A stretch of 64,000 nt of DNA from Hymenolepis diminuta (taxonomy: Eukaryota > Platyhelminthes > Cestoda > Cyclophyllidea > Hymenolepididae): the NCBI GenBank assembly GCA_900708905.1, contig CAADRB010000008.1, positions 2,530,611-2,594,610 of the forward strand, in the 5' to 3' direction. A model generated the notes under the pieces. That model did no database searches, was not told the DNA's origin, and worked only from the letters and a program-made list of their open reading frames with translations. Below, piece after piece: positions 1 to 11,800 of this stretch (its first letter is position 1; the number at the start of each line of letters is the position of its first letter). Both the position numbers and the translations under genes were made by a program.

Positions 1-1181
1 TTACGACCATTTCAAGGACGTAAGTTTTGTCAGATTGATTATTAATAATCCAGCTTAATCGGGAATTAAGTGCAATTTGGAAACCCTTTTTTAGGTTTAT
101 GGAATGTCTTTGGTGGATTTCATTTCAAAGGCCTTTAAAAATCCCCTTAGAGATGCCTATAACACAGTTAGTAAGTGAATGACATCTACTTAATTTCGAT
201 CTTTTTAATTGGAGTCAGATGATTTGACGAATTCAATTTATAATAGTTATGACTGCTGTGGATCTTCGCCTTTTGCTGGTCGCTCAACTCTACAATTCCA
301 TGCATGGTCTGGGAACTGATGAACGGGCTCTATCCCGAATTATATGTATCCGATATGAAGTGAGTTATAATTTCTTAGTCATATGCTGACCAAATGAACA
401 AACAGCAAGGTAGTGAATACATCGATTAAAATAAGAGAAAAATATTCATTTGCATTTACATAAATGTCGTTTATGTTGTACAAATCGATTGAAAAGTTAC
501 ACTTTTTAAGTTCCCAAATCTGGTAGAATGAAAAAATGTTAGATCAGAAAATTTCGTCTTTCTCTTGCCAATCGTTTATTTCGATTTGAGCGTCAACTAA
601 TGGTGCAAAAGCTTCTCAAAGACAGACTAATATAAGTTTTTTCACATTAGGGTCAACGGCGACATTTTGGTAAACTAAGTCTATTCATTTTTACCTTTTG
701 AAGCATCAAGATGTATGACATTCTGTTTCATTAATTGTATTTCCTTTACTGTTAACAATTGCAAATTCTAATAAGGATCACTTTTAACTTATCAGCATTA
801 TTTCATCTTCGGTTGATTTCAATGTTTGTGAAAATGAGAGAGCAGTATTAACAACGAATTTATTCAAAATTGACTCAATCCTTCCATAATTTCTAATTAA
901 ATGGCAAAATAATATAGGAGAAATGTACTTTTAATGCCAAATAATATACATTTAAGATTTTAAAGTAATTGTGGGCGCAATTCAAATTCATTGACTAATA
1001 TTAGCTAATAAAATTTGTTTATTCACTTAAAATGTTTAATTTTGTTATTTTTTAGATTGATCTTCCACAACTGAAAACGCTCTATCAACAAAAGATTGGG
1101 AAGTCGTTAGGCGATATGGTTAAAAGTGATACAGGAGGCGACTACCGATCTCTTCTTCTCACGCTGCTGGGGGAGAAATGA
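1..1181 (+). CDS. Annexin, 3' part only (annexin gene A)
   Basis: Annexins are cytosolic proteins that bind acidic phospholipid membranes in a calcium-dependent way. The exons I see are 1-19 (partial), 95-170, 247-359 and 1056-1181; all have GT/AG borders and the phases join without a shift (0, 1, 0). They encode the end of repeat 3 and all of repeat 4: YDHFKD, then VYGMSLVDFISKAF, then HGLGTDERALSRI, then VKSDTGGDYRSLLLTLLGEK and TGA at 1179-1181. HGLGTDE is a type II calcium-binding loop, and D in KSDTGGDY is its distal acidic ligand. The 5' end, including repeats 1 and 2, lies before position 1. A complete annexin follows 7.7 kb downstream on the same strand, so this is a tandem family. 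Family assignment is certain; orthology to a numbered annexin is not. Confidence 0.93.
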
Positions 1182-1221
1182 AAGCGGTATCAGGAAAATT
1201 GATTTTTGCTAGTTCAATCTT

Positions 1222-1227
1222 AATAAA
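1222..1227 (+). terminator. AATAAA polyadenylation signal of annexin gene A
   Basis: A canonical AATAAA stands 41 nt after the annexin A stop codon, the first one downstream. The position fits a short 3' UTR; no transcript confirms it. Confidence 0.5.
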
Positions 1228-2914
1228 CATTCTGACTTCAACATCTAAAACTAATTCTTTTCGAGCAATTTGAAGCTTCTAACTTACAATCCATGTTATT
1301 CTCCGTTAAAAGGAAATCAAAAATATTTATTTATAATCCCTCTCTGTTTACTTCAAGGGAAAATGACATAAATTTAAGGGAACTTAATTGGGTGAGACAG
1401 AGATTAGCACGGAAAAAAACTATTAGGAATTAACTTCATATATTTCATTCTTCTACGTATTGCCTTAATAAACAAATTTGAGGTATTTATTTTTGAATTT
1501 CTCAGACTAAATTTCTTAATGATTTTAAAATTTTATTCAAGTATTTTCCTACAAAACTAAATTGTATCCTTAACAAGCAACGCTGCAATAATATGTTGAA
1601 CAAATGAAATTTAAAAATAACTGAAATCCCCACGAAGCTCAAAGTGACTTTTCGGTTATTTAATCCTATATTTATATTCATTTCCCATTTTATTACCATT
1701 ATTACCATAATTTGAAGAAAATTGTCTAATTTGCGTTTTATTTTGTAAACAAATATAGCTTAGTGTTTGAGTAATGAGGTTAATTTTTGAGATTTGTCTT
1801 GCCCCATAAGTTCATCAATAGTGCTAAAAAATATTTACATCCAAATGAATTAAGTTTACTTAATGTATGTACTTAACATTTTTTCGTAAAAATGTATTAA
1901 TTGAGCACAAGAAATATGAGTTTAAATATTATATTTATTATCTTTTGTTATTTTGATTTTAATAGGTAAATATTTGAGGGGAACTCACTATCGACCGCCT
2001 AAATGAAAAACTATAGAATAGAATAAATCAAAGAATATTTCCCAAATTCTAGCATTTAGGAAGGATGGCAATGAACCCTAAATGAATGAAATTTCTTATT
2101 AATGTTGTCCTTGTATTGCCAGTAAATCTATTCAGTAAAACTACTTCTCGTAGCACAATCGGGTTAGGCCTGGAGATATTCCCATGAAAAAACTTAAATT
2201 CTTCCTTAAGGTTAGATGGAAATAATAGACTTTTCTAAATCAAAGAACTAAGAGCTAAATGGAGTGCGTGCATGGAATGGAAAGATTGGGGGAGGTAAGA
2301 GGGAAAAGGTGGAATGAGATATGAAATAAAATTTTGCAGGAGCAAAGAATAAACGTAAACGTAGAGCGAGTAAAATCGGAGATGAGATGAAAAGGATACA
2401 TTATGATACGATGAGTATAGTTGACTGGCGAGATAAATGCGACCTATGATTCAGCATGTGCTTCCGGTGTAACGCAAAAAATGAAAATTTATACGATTAC
2501 AGGAATGTATAAACAAAAAAATATATAAATTGAGTGGATAAATACATTCTTGTGATTGAATACAGAATCTCACTCAAAATTTGACTCCCGAAAGCATTTT
2601 ATTTTAAATTTCCGATGCTTTTATTAAATCAAACAATAAATATGCGGATGGTCATTATCATTTAGAATGCAAATGTCCATAAACAGCTATATACGTGCAA
2701 ACTATGGCCATTTCATTTCACATACTGTCACTGATTCTCAACACATCTTGTTATTATGTTGCAAATTCTATCTATTATTTGTCAAAATATAAATTCCATA
2801 CAGGGAGCTTAAACATACTAGTTTTAAATCTTTAAGTAGTATTATAATCGCAATTTCTCGTTGCATTTAGAAGCGTATATGTGAAAGCAACGCAGTGATC
2901 AACATGCACCTCCG

Positions 2915-3010
2915 ACAGGTCAGAGGTAACGAAATCGATGCTCATCAATGAACCCCTAATCACGTGATTGCCCAACCGCACTAGTTAATTCCGGTCAAAT
3001 AGAAGGATGA
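2915..3010 (+). repeat. Short dispersed repeat, copy 1
   Basis: The core, CCAACCGCACTAGTTAATTC, resembles segments near 3405, 10110, 17320 and 24245. Each has an ACCAA-like box, then CTAGTTAA, then a purine-rich part. The copies are strongly diverged and the boundaries are approximate. Confidence 0.35.
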
Positions 3011-3379
3011 AAAAAAAATGATTTCCTCACTTATTTTCGTTTGTCATGTTCCTCTGTGAAGCCAGTTAGTATGAAGTATTTTGTATCCTCGATCGAGTTT
3101 GTAGTATATAGATTTGGGGGTAATAATAGGAAAAGAGAAATGACACCTGTACTGGAATTAGTTAGTTTTAATTATGAACTTTAAAGTCGAGATGAACCTT
3201 AGATCACTTGGAACTGACAACCTGAGGAACTGATAATTGCAATATACTTTTAACACTGATTGATTTATCAAATATGATAAGATGAACCTGAAGGGAAAAG
3301 ATATAAATGGGAATTAAGCGGCACAAAATTCAAAATTATTCCGAGATCAGCTCAAGACACTGAAATTTATTTGACCCCC

Positions 3380-3480
3380 GGTGGCTCAAATTCGGTTTGT
3401 GGAATAACCAACCACACTAGTTGAGCTCGGCTAGTTAAAAGAGAGGAAGGGTTCGAATTTCTCACCTGAGAGGTTTTACG
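3380..3480 (+). repeat. Short dispersed repeat, copy 2 (tRNA/SINE-like B box)
   Basis: This copy carries ACCAACCACACTAGTTGAGC followed by GGGTTCGAATTTCTC. GGTTCGAAT matches the B-box (T-arm) consensus of RNA polymerase III promoters, which suggests a tRNA-derived SINE. No full cloverleaf can be folded, so I do not call a tRNA. It shares its right half with the longer repeats at 17125 and 23995. Confidence 0.4.
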
Positions 3481-6400
3481 GTGCTATTACTTTACTTAAC
3501 ATTACTGTTTCTAAATGGGCTTGTAAATTATTAAGATAGCTATGAATTCATGGCAACAAATTTTACTAATAACAGAAATATGAGCTTTTAATTAAAACAC
3601 ACGCACATTTTCTCAACAAAATAACATCTGATTAGGTGTATAATTTCATTATTATTGTAAGTTCTCATTCTTCCGAGAGGCTTTAAACAATTCAGAGCTT
3701 TCCTTTCCGATACTCTTCTATTCAATTAAAACACTTAGTTTCAGTTTTATAGAAGAAGCCATAAATATATTCATTCGATCATCTTGACTAGAAAAAGGAA
3801 ACTTGACGTATGGCTGTTGTATAATATCGTTAGAATTCCCCTTCAGTGAGCAATTGTGATCCTTGTTATGTTGAAATGTCTGTAGTAAACCCATGTGCCT
3901 GCTAGTGGCTGTAAGAAGATGCGAATTAATCAAAGCTGCACGAACAGTCATTAGATTAAATCTATTTGGCAACAAGCTCGGAATATTACAGACGTAAACT
4001 CACTCAAAATCACGGGGACCAAATCAGGAGAATTGAACTTTTCAGCAGTCGCATGTTATACAGTGAATCGTACTCCTTTTCATAATGTGGACAAGTCGCT
4101 GCTTTCGGAATTCAAAATGAGAAGAATTCCTCATACCCAGTCCTCATTATATGTTCCCATATACCCTTATCCCATACTGAATTATATGCCTATCAAGCAA
4201 TTGTGTGTAATCAAACCTCTAACTCGTTTTTATGCAGGGCCGTGCGTTAGAATAACAGTCTTCAAATGAAGCTGGCTATTCGTTATCCAAAATTGGAATT
4301 CCTATCCATTCGTATGAATCTTCACAACTGAGTTTTTAATAACTGCGTGCGCTTAGCAAATATTTTTCATTATTTGATGAGAGTCCGCACATTGAGGTGC
4401 ACATGCATACACTGGTAGCATAATATATTTTCTTCCAAGTACTGCTCTTTGGCATTAGCTAAGTCTTTCATATTTACGGTAACAGCAACTCAAGACCACT
4501 CAAATATTTCGTTAAATTAAGTGATCATTTGAAAATATTCAAAGAATAAATGTAGCAAATATTGATTTAAAATAAACGCATGATCGAGCGAAGTTCTGCA
4601 CTTTAAGCTGTTGGTAGAAAAATATCTAAATCCATATTATTTAAACAAATTATGTGATTTTAACAGGAAATTGAAATAATATCAATAGTTATTATATAAT
4701 TACATACTTGCGTCATTTATCCGCAATTTTCTAAGGAAAATTCTTATTTGTGTTCCTATTTCTTTAATCTGAATAGACCAAATAAATAAACTGAAAAATG
4801 GAGGAAATCTCAACAATAAAATTTAAAATTCTTTGTGTGAGTTGATTTAAGAAAATGTTTTAGATTAAATGTGTCGATGGTGCATGGCCTAGAAATCACA
4901 TAGTTCACAAATCACAAATTCTCAAATGTGCATGAGAACGTACAGCATAAATTTAAATCGAGTTGAGGGTTCATCGTAAGTAATTTTAAGTAGTTCTTAA
5001 AAGAAAAAAAATTATCTTAATTGGTTGACGAACGATCGGAATTATTAAACTGTCCAACAAATTCTAGGCGTTGCAAATATTAATTCACTCTGGAAACAAA
5101 AAATAGTCCTGAGACTTTGGTCTTGGAAAATGAGAAGTTGAGGAGATGGACCAAATCCAATAAGCAAAGCACGTACAACCTGAACCTGAGAGTCAAATTT
5201 TGTACGGCTTCGGTGCCCTTACTTTGATTTCTGCTTCTACTCGACTCCCTTAGCACATATTGAATCCCTCGATTGAGCCGTGTGCCAAATTCTTTTCTAC
5301 AATGTAAATTTGTAAATTTTTTACAAATCTTTATCGATTATTTTTAAAATTCATTCTCGAACTGATAATGATAGACTAACGAGCAAAATGGTGTGAAAAT
5401 ATGATTTATTCATTTTACTCACTTAAATTTACTCTGTTACTAATAAGCCGAATAATATTTGTTCCAATTAGTAAATAAAGGGGTGGAATCTTGGCAACTT
5501 ACATGCATTCATGAGTCATGTTTTCATCTTTCAACAACCTTGCTTGATGTTGGTATGATTGGAATTAAGATGCTTTCCAAATGTTGAATAGTGTGTCTTG
5601 CATTCTTAAGAGCTTTCTTCTGACTTCATGTGAAAATGCAATATTTATCTAATTGCAGTCTTAATGCCAATCGGCACTTCGAAGAAGTTTCTCGAAAATT
5701 AGAGAGGTATTCACCTTCGGATTTCAGACATATTAAAAGTTTTTTATTATATTAAAATTTCTTCGCAGTTCTCAGCAAAAAAATGAATTGCGAGAGATTA
5801 ATTTATTGAAGGAAAGGAAGTGAAATTTGAACTATTAGAAGCCTGAAATATTAATTTTCTACTTGACAATGATTATTGGCTGATTGTTGGTCATTTTTAA
5901 ACCTGTTTAGAAATAAGTGGAATCATTGAGTTTGGATAGTGTTTTGTTCGAAGATAAATAAGGGGATAGTTCTACTGGGGTATTAAATATTTGCCTTGAC
6001 GAATTTCCATTGTCAGTCATCAGTTCTGAATGGTTTCGAAAGAAGAATAAAGCATATATCTGGAAGGACATAAGTTTGTGTAATCTGGTGTAAGCCCTTA
6101 TTCCCACTTTTAGGTCTTCCATTAGCATAAGTTAAGTTTTACAGAAAGTGTAAATCAATTCAACTTTGCACAGCTAAGTTCGATATTGTTTTAAGAGCGT
6201 TTATTATAACTTTCCTAAATTTGGGAAGAATTTATGGGAAAATGTTTTCCTAAATTCACATGAGCTGCATCAACCTATTTGATGACCCTACAGTAACTAT
6301 TATAAATAAAAGGATAAATGGAATAGGAATATTTTAAAAAGTTTTTGCTAGTGTAATATCTGCTTTGAATCAAGGTGCTATTTGCAACTACTAGAATACT

Positions 6401-8852
6401 ACAGTTGGGACGTACTGATTCATAATCATCAGTTGGACGAACAATGGACAGGTAAGCACACAACCCCTTCATTGTACTTACATCTGTATTATCTAACAAC
6501 TCAGATTACTCACGCTTAGTTCTGACACCTTTCCTCTTCTCTCCATATTCCGCTTCAAGACTCAACATTTCTTTATCCTCTCATTCCTTTATGTCTTGTT
6601 CTTCTCATACTGAGAAAGGCTGTTGCATCCGATTAGCCTTTAGGAAGATCATTAACTCTGGTAGGTGAAATCAATTCTGTTTTCCCTCAACTCTTTAAGT
6701 ATCTCCGCTGATGGGATTAATGTCATTTTACAACTCACTAATCACATTATTCAAGTAAGTTTTTCGTTTCTGAGTTGTCAGAAGAAATACTTGTTCTAAA
6801 TAATATATTAATTATTACCGCATTCGACACATAATTAACTGTTTGCTTCAAAATTATTCTCTACCATCATTTCTTTCCAAAATTCGATTTGTATTATACT
6901 ACTAAAATTTTTAATGAACTTGTAATGCAATAAACCCGATATATATACACGTCAAAAATACTGTTTACCTCTATGGTAGTCCTAGTGACGTAGCTTGTAA
7001 AATAGCGTAATTTTATCATTGAGCGATGATTTTAGACTAGCCAAACAATTCCTTGTCTGGGTTATACATTCGTTATATTACAATGCTGTATATAGACTCC
7101 AAGGGATCCCCAGGACGTGGTTAGTCAGTCTAATATGCGTGCCTCTTTGATTGGGTGATTGATTATGTTTATATAATTAAGATTACACTCATGTGAAGGA
7201 AAACTTAAGCATCCTAAGAGAGTTCTATGAATGTCATGATATTTCATCCCCTGAATCGACTTAGTTGGATTGCTTGAAATCACCCAACTTCCTATAAATT
7301 GAGTGCTACTAAGTTTTCCGTTTAATAATAGGGATAAGGAAGTTAGATTAAATAGGGAGATAATCAAAGCATAGCTTGTTGAGCCCATCAATCTCTAGTT
7401 ATAAAATTATTGCAATTCTCAAAGCTTTTAACTACCTTGTTTACTTGAAATATAAATGATGATCTCGTCTATGCTAATCTTAGACAAACAATAGTTTAAT
7501 TATATCTTCTTTATTAAAGTGCCCTAGTTATTTAAATTTATTCATTAATATAATGAAATGAAAAAATGCATGCCTTTGGAAGGTTGGTGGAAACGATTAC
7601 GGAAAAGATTATCCTTCTGGTTTTTGTTAATCTCAGATTAAAAAGACGATTAAATTCTGCTTATAAGTTACAGTATTGTTTTATTAAAAGAATATATACC
7701 ACTGCTAACTATGAGAAAAGACGTAGTGGAAACAATGAAATGTTAACTTCGGATTATTTAAATAAATAACTTACTCCTGTATGCATAACAACACTGAAGG
7801 GGCGGAAATACCAAATTAAATCATTAATAGAGTAAAAAGTGTCTGCGTGTTTTTGCAAAGCGCTGTCGCTCATGTACATTCTATTCAAGCATGGAGACAG
7901 TCTGCCAGTTTTCTGTCACATTAACCGAAAGAATACACTTTAATGGGAAAATTGACACTTTAAATTTATAGTGATCTAAAAGCATTTTATTATTACTTAT
8001 TTTATTATATTAAAACTTTGATACGTTAAAAATGGGTTTTTTGATAGCTAATACTAACAATCCCTAAATTTTTATTTGTGTTCTACCTATTAGCTAGATA
8101 AAATACCTCGAGTGTCTAAGAGGGATCAATTTTCATATGTGCGCTTCCAAGAGAAAGAGTGAACCGTGAGGTCTATATTCGTGCTAAAATTCACCGCCGT
8201 ATTCTGATTGGTTACCTTAAGGGCCTGGTGTGATAGTTGAACCTACTTGAGTTGCACACAATCTACTCACTCCATCAGTTGATTGCTTTTATATCAGTTT
8301 GACGCACACATTTCTTCTTCTTGATTATTACCAGGCAAGCTTTTACCATTTTGTTAAATCTTATTTAACCTTTGTATAAATTTAAGTATACACTTCTTTA
8401 AATCCGTAAGGATATTGTAAATCCCCTTAATTCTCTCAGCCCCTATTTAAGATCATTTGGTGTTTGGGTATTTTCTATAGCACTGCACACTAACAAACGA
8501 TTAACTACTGAATACCTTTAACTGGATAAAATTCTGTTTACAGAAAAGGTTTAAATTTGAATTTCGAAAATTGTAAAAGTCTTGAAAAGAAATGTATTAT
8601 GATGCAAAAAAATTCACTGGCCTGTGGTTACCTTTGTATTAATTTTATCCGTGTTTCTCCGAAAAATAAAAAATAAAGCATTTAATATTCATAATTTACT
8701 GGTGAGATAAAATTCGAATGTTTAATAATCGAATATTGACCTAAGTGCTAATTCATAAATACTGCTGCACAGCTAATAAAATAATGAACGAGATATTTCA
8801 TACTAAAAGTATTGTTTTGTTAAAAGAAAACAAACTTTAAGTATTCTTTTAT

Positions 8853-8869
8853 TTTTTTGTAGAGAGACC
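8853..8869 (+). promoter_or_regulatory. Splice acceptor 7 nt before the annexin B start codon
   Basis: A run of T followed by GTAG ends at 8862, leaving only AGAGACC before the ATG at 8870. This is a strong 3' splice site. It can be the end of a 5' UTR intron or, since flatworms use spliced-leader trans-splicing, a trans-splice acceptor. The sequence cannot separate the two. Confidence 0.55.
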
Positions 8870-11800
8870 ATGAGCCAATTCAAAATCAACACATGTGGAA
8901 CTCCATGCAATCCATCACTGAAACCTTACCCCAACTTCAATGTCCAATCAGATGTTGAACTTCTTAAAAAGGCCATGGACGGCATGGGTACGAAAAGATT
9001 ATTTAAAATGAATCTTTTGTTTAAAAAATACAGAACGACATATTTAATCTAATGTCGTAGGAATAAAGTAATGAACAAATAAATTACATTGCTGAACAAT
9101 TTAGATATTTAGATGAAAAACTCATGGAATATTTCAGTGCTTTCACAGCTGTTCTAAAATTTCAGACGGCCATTAATTTGACATATTTTTGTGAAACAAA
9201 TTCAAAATTAAGTTCATACAATAGTTCATTAACCTGAGGCTGGAAAAAGGGAGCTATTTCCCCTTTCTTCTCGCATACTTCCAAACGAAGGTAGTTGATT
9301 TCGTCAAGTTAGATATATGGTAACATACTGACCTTAATTTCCAATTGTGATTTTAATTCAGTATTATTGAATTCCTATCTAACCTTTATTCCTTTGTTGA
9401 TCATATGTTGTGAATTAATTAGAAGCCTTAAAATAAAGAACTTAGAGAGTACACTTTGGGCACTTTAGCACTAGCAATCCTTAATGTACTAAGATGAATG
9501 CGAACATAGTTGGTCATGTTAGCCTCTTAAAAATTCAATTTTCTATAAAGTATGCCTGAATCTGTTTTTGAATACCTGGTAGGAGTTTTATGCAAAACAA
9601 AACAGGTACATAGCACTTCGTATTTACGCGTCTCAATATGACAACGCCAGATAGTTCTCTGTTAATTAGATTACTCATAAAACAACTCAGTGTTGACAAC
9701 AAGCTCCTTTGGTGAGAAGTATACCTATTGAACTCGGCGCACTTACCTTCTTCTTTCACATAAACAATCTGTTCTGAGTAAAAAAGTATCAAATACAATC
9801 AGAACCGACTGAAATGAAAGTAAAGACTGAGACCAAGATAAAGGTGCATCTAACATATTCAAAGCAGTATATCTTGAGTAACGATGAATAAAATCGATAA
9901 TAAATAGCATATATGACTAAAAATTATAAAAAACATATTTAAGCATGCTTTTTATGAATGACACTTTTTAAAGTATTACTTATATGGAAAGAGCTTACTG
10001 ATGCCCACCAACAAAAGGATCAGTAGACTCAGGCATTTCGGCGAAACTCAGCATGAAGTCAAGGGTTATTGAATTGATGTCGATCAGTTTATATTTGGCG
10101 ATGTGGATGACCAAGTGCACTAGTTAACTAGGTCAGCAAACAACTTGAAGAATGCGAGTCCCTTGTATATGTCGATGCTGAATACCTTTCTTCTACCCGA
10201 GTTAGCTTTTTTTATTTTAGTAGCATATAATCAATAAGATAACGCTTGAAAAATAGATTTATTTACCTCAAAGCTAAGGAGAAGTGCCAATTTCTTTATA
10301 ATTTCAGGTACTGATGAAGCCATGATAGTTGACATTCTTGGAACAAGAACCAGCCATCAACGTGTTGAAATTGCCGAAGCTTATAAAGCATCGTATGGCG
10401 AGGTTAGTCAGAATGAAATTTTTGTAATCTTTAAAATACCATTTACAGTAACCTTCTCAAGAAATTAAACTACTTTGTTGTGAAGAATAAACCACAAAAG
10501 TAATAAATTTGAGCTAATTGTAAGCCTTTTAATAATAAACTAAAAAACATATTATAAATTAGATAAAAATAAGGCTCCAATATAATACAGTTTGATGAGT
10601 AAACAGATAAAACTTTTATTTGCCTAATTGACAGATGAGCATCGAAAAAATTTTAAGTTTGTTACGAAGTAATCGGTTGTCTATTGTTCTATGCGATACT
10701 AATTCGAGAGCACTAATAATAAAAGTTAATAGAAATGACAACTGTGATGCCGTTAATTTATGAAAACTATGGAACGTGTTTAGAACGTGTTTTGTGTCCA
10801 TCTATTGCACTGTACGAATAAGACTTATAAAGAACAGTGACAAGCGAATGATCGAGTGGTCAGTGGATAGTGTACTCACTCAGTTAACCATTATTTCGCA
10901 TAATTCACACAGTTCTGGAGGAACAATTAAATCTTAAGGTATCCAGAATAATTTTTTGTCATTAGGTGCTGTGTAAAGAATCCACACAAATACCCTGCAT
11001 TACTTAGAAGGGAATTAGAGAAGATGCAATACAAGATATCCTGTCACTCACCACTGGCTAGTTAAGTGCAATGTTAATGTGATGTATTTGAGATTAAAAG
11101 TAAAATTTGTGACTCTCTAGTACATTTTTTGCATCTGTTCCGATGTCATCCTCTGTAGTTGAGTAGATGCACTTTGTACTTTAAAATTGTATAAATCTAG
11201 CACAAGACCTCTTGGATGCCATTATAATTGTCTTCGTATACTTAAACAAATGGAATTTGTTCAATAAAGAGTGTTGTATGGTTCTTTTATATTGTTTCAA
11301 TGTATGTATTTATTATTTAAGCTTAATATCACGATATTAATATCAATAAATTATTTATTATTTTTCTATTCCTATGACAGGATCTCCGGAAGAGACTGAG
11401 GAGTGAATTGTCGGGTGATTTCAAAAAATTGGTGAGCCTCATGTTCTACACGATTCCCGAGTTGAAGGCCCGCATTATCTACGATGCTGTTCATGGTCCT
11501 GGAACTGATGAAAGCGCTCTCGTCGAAGTCATTTGCACTTCTACAAACTCTGAAATTGAACAACTCAAGAAGGACTATGCCAAAAGTTTGCCTTAACTTT
11601 TATTTAATCTATTACTGAGCTAAATGATATTAAAGACGATACCTTTTCTCATTCAAGATATTAAAAATACACTTACAAATCCTTCCTATTTATTAAGAAG
11701 GATTAAACAGAGTTTCTGAGATAACGCGAACACTTAAACCAGGTAGTAAAGTTAATTGTCTTTCGAAAAAATTAATTAATTAATAACAGAAAGTTTTGAA

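Larger units (their letters stand above)
1182..8862. other. Intergenic region between the two annexins
   Basis: This 7.7-kb stretch is AT-rich and contains only short ORFs (under 90 codons) without recognisable protein patterns or consistent splice borders. Two diverged copies of a short dispersed repeat lie near 2915-3010 and 3380-3480. The 3' UTR of annexin A occupies the first part, and the promoter of annexin B should lie near the right end. I see no RNA gene. Confidence 0.6.

Noticed and set aside
3405..3480. tRNA gene suggested by GGGTTCGAAT
   Set aside because: No acceptor stem, D arm or anticodon arm can be folded around it; it is treated as a SINE-like repeat.
10855..10925. tRNA-like segment (GAGTGGTCAGTGGATAG)
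   Set aside because: An A-box-like string exists, but no B box or closing stem follows at the right distance.
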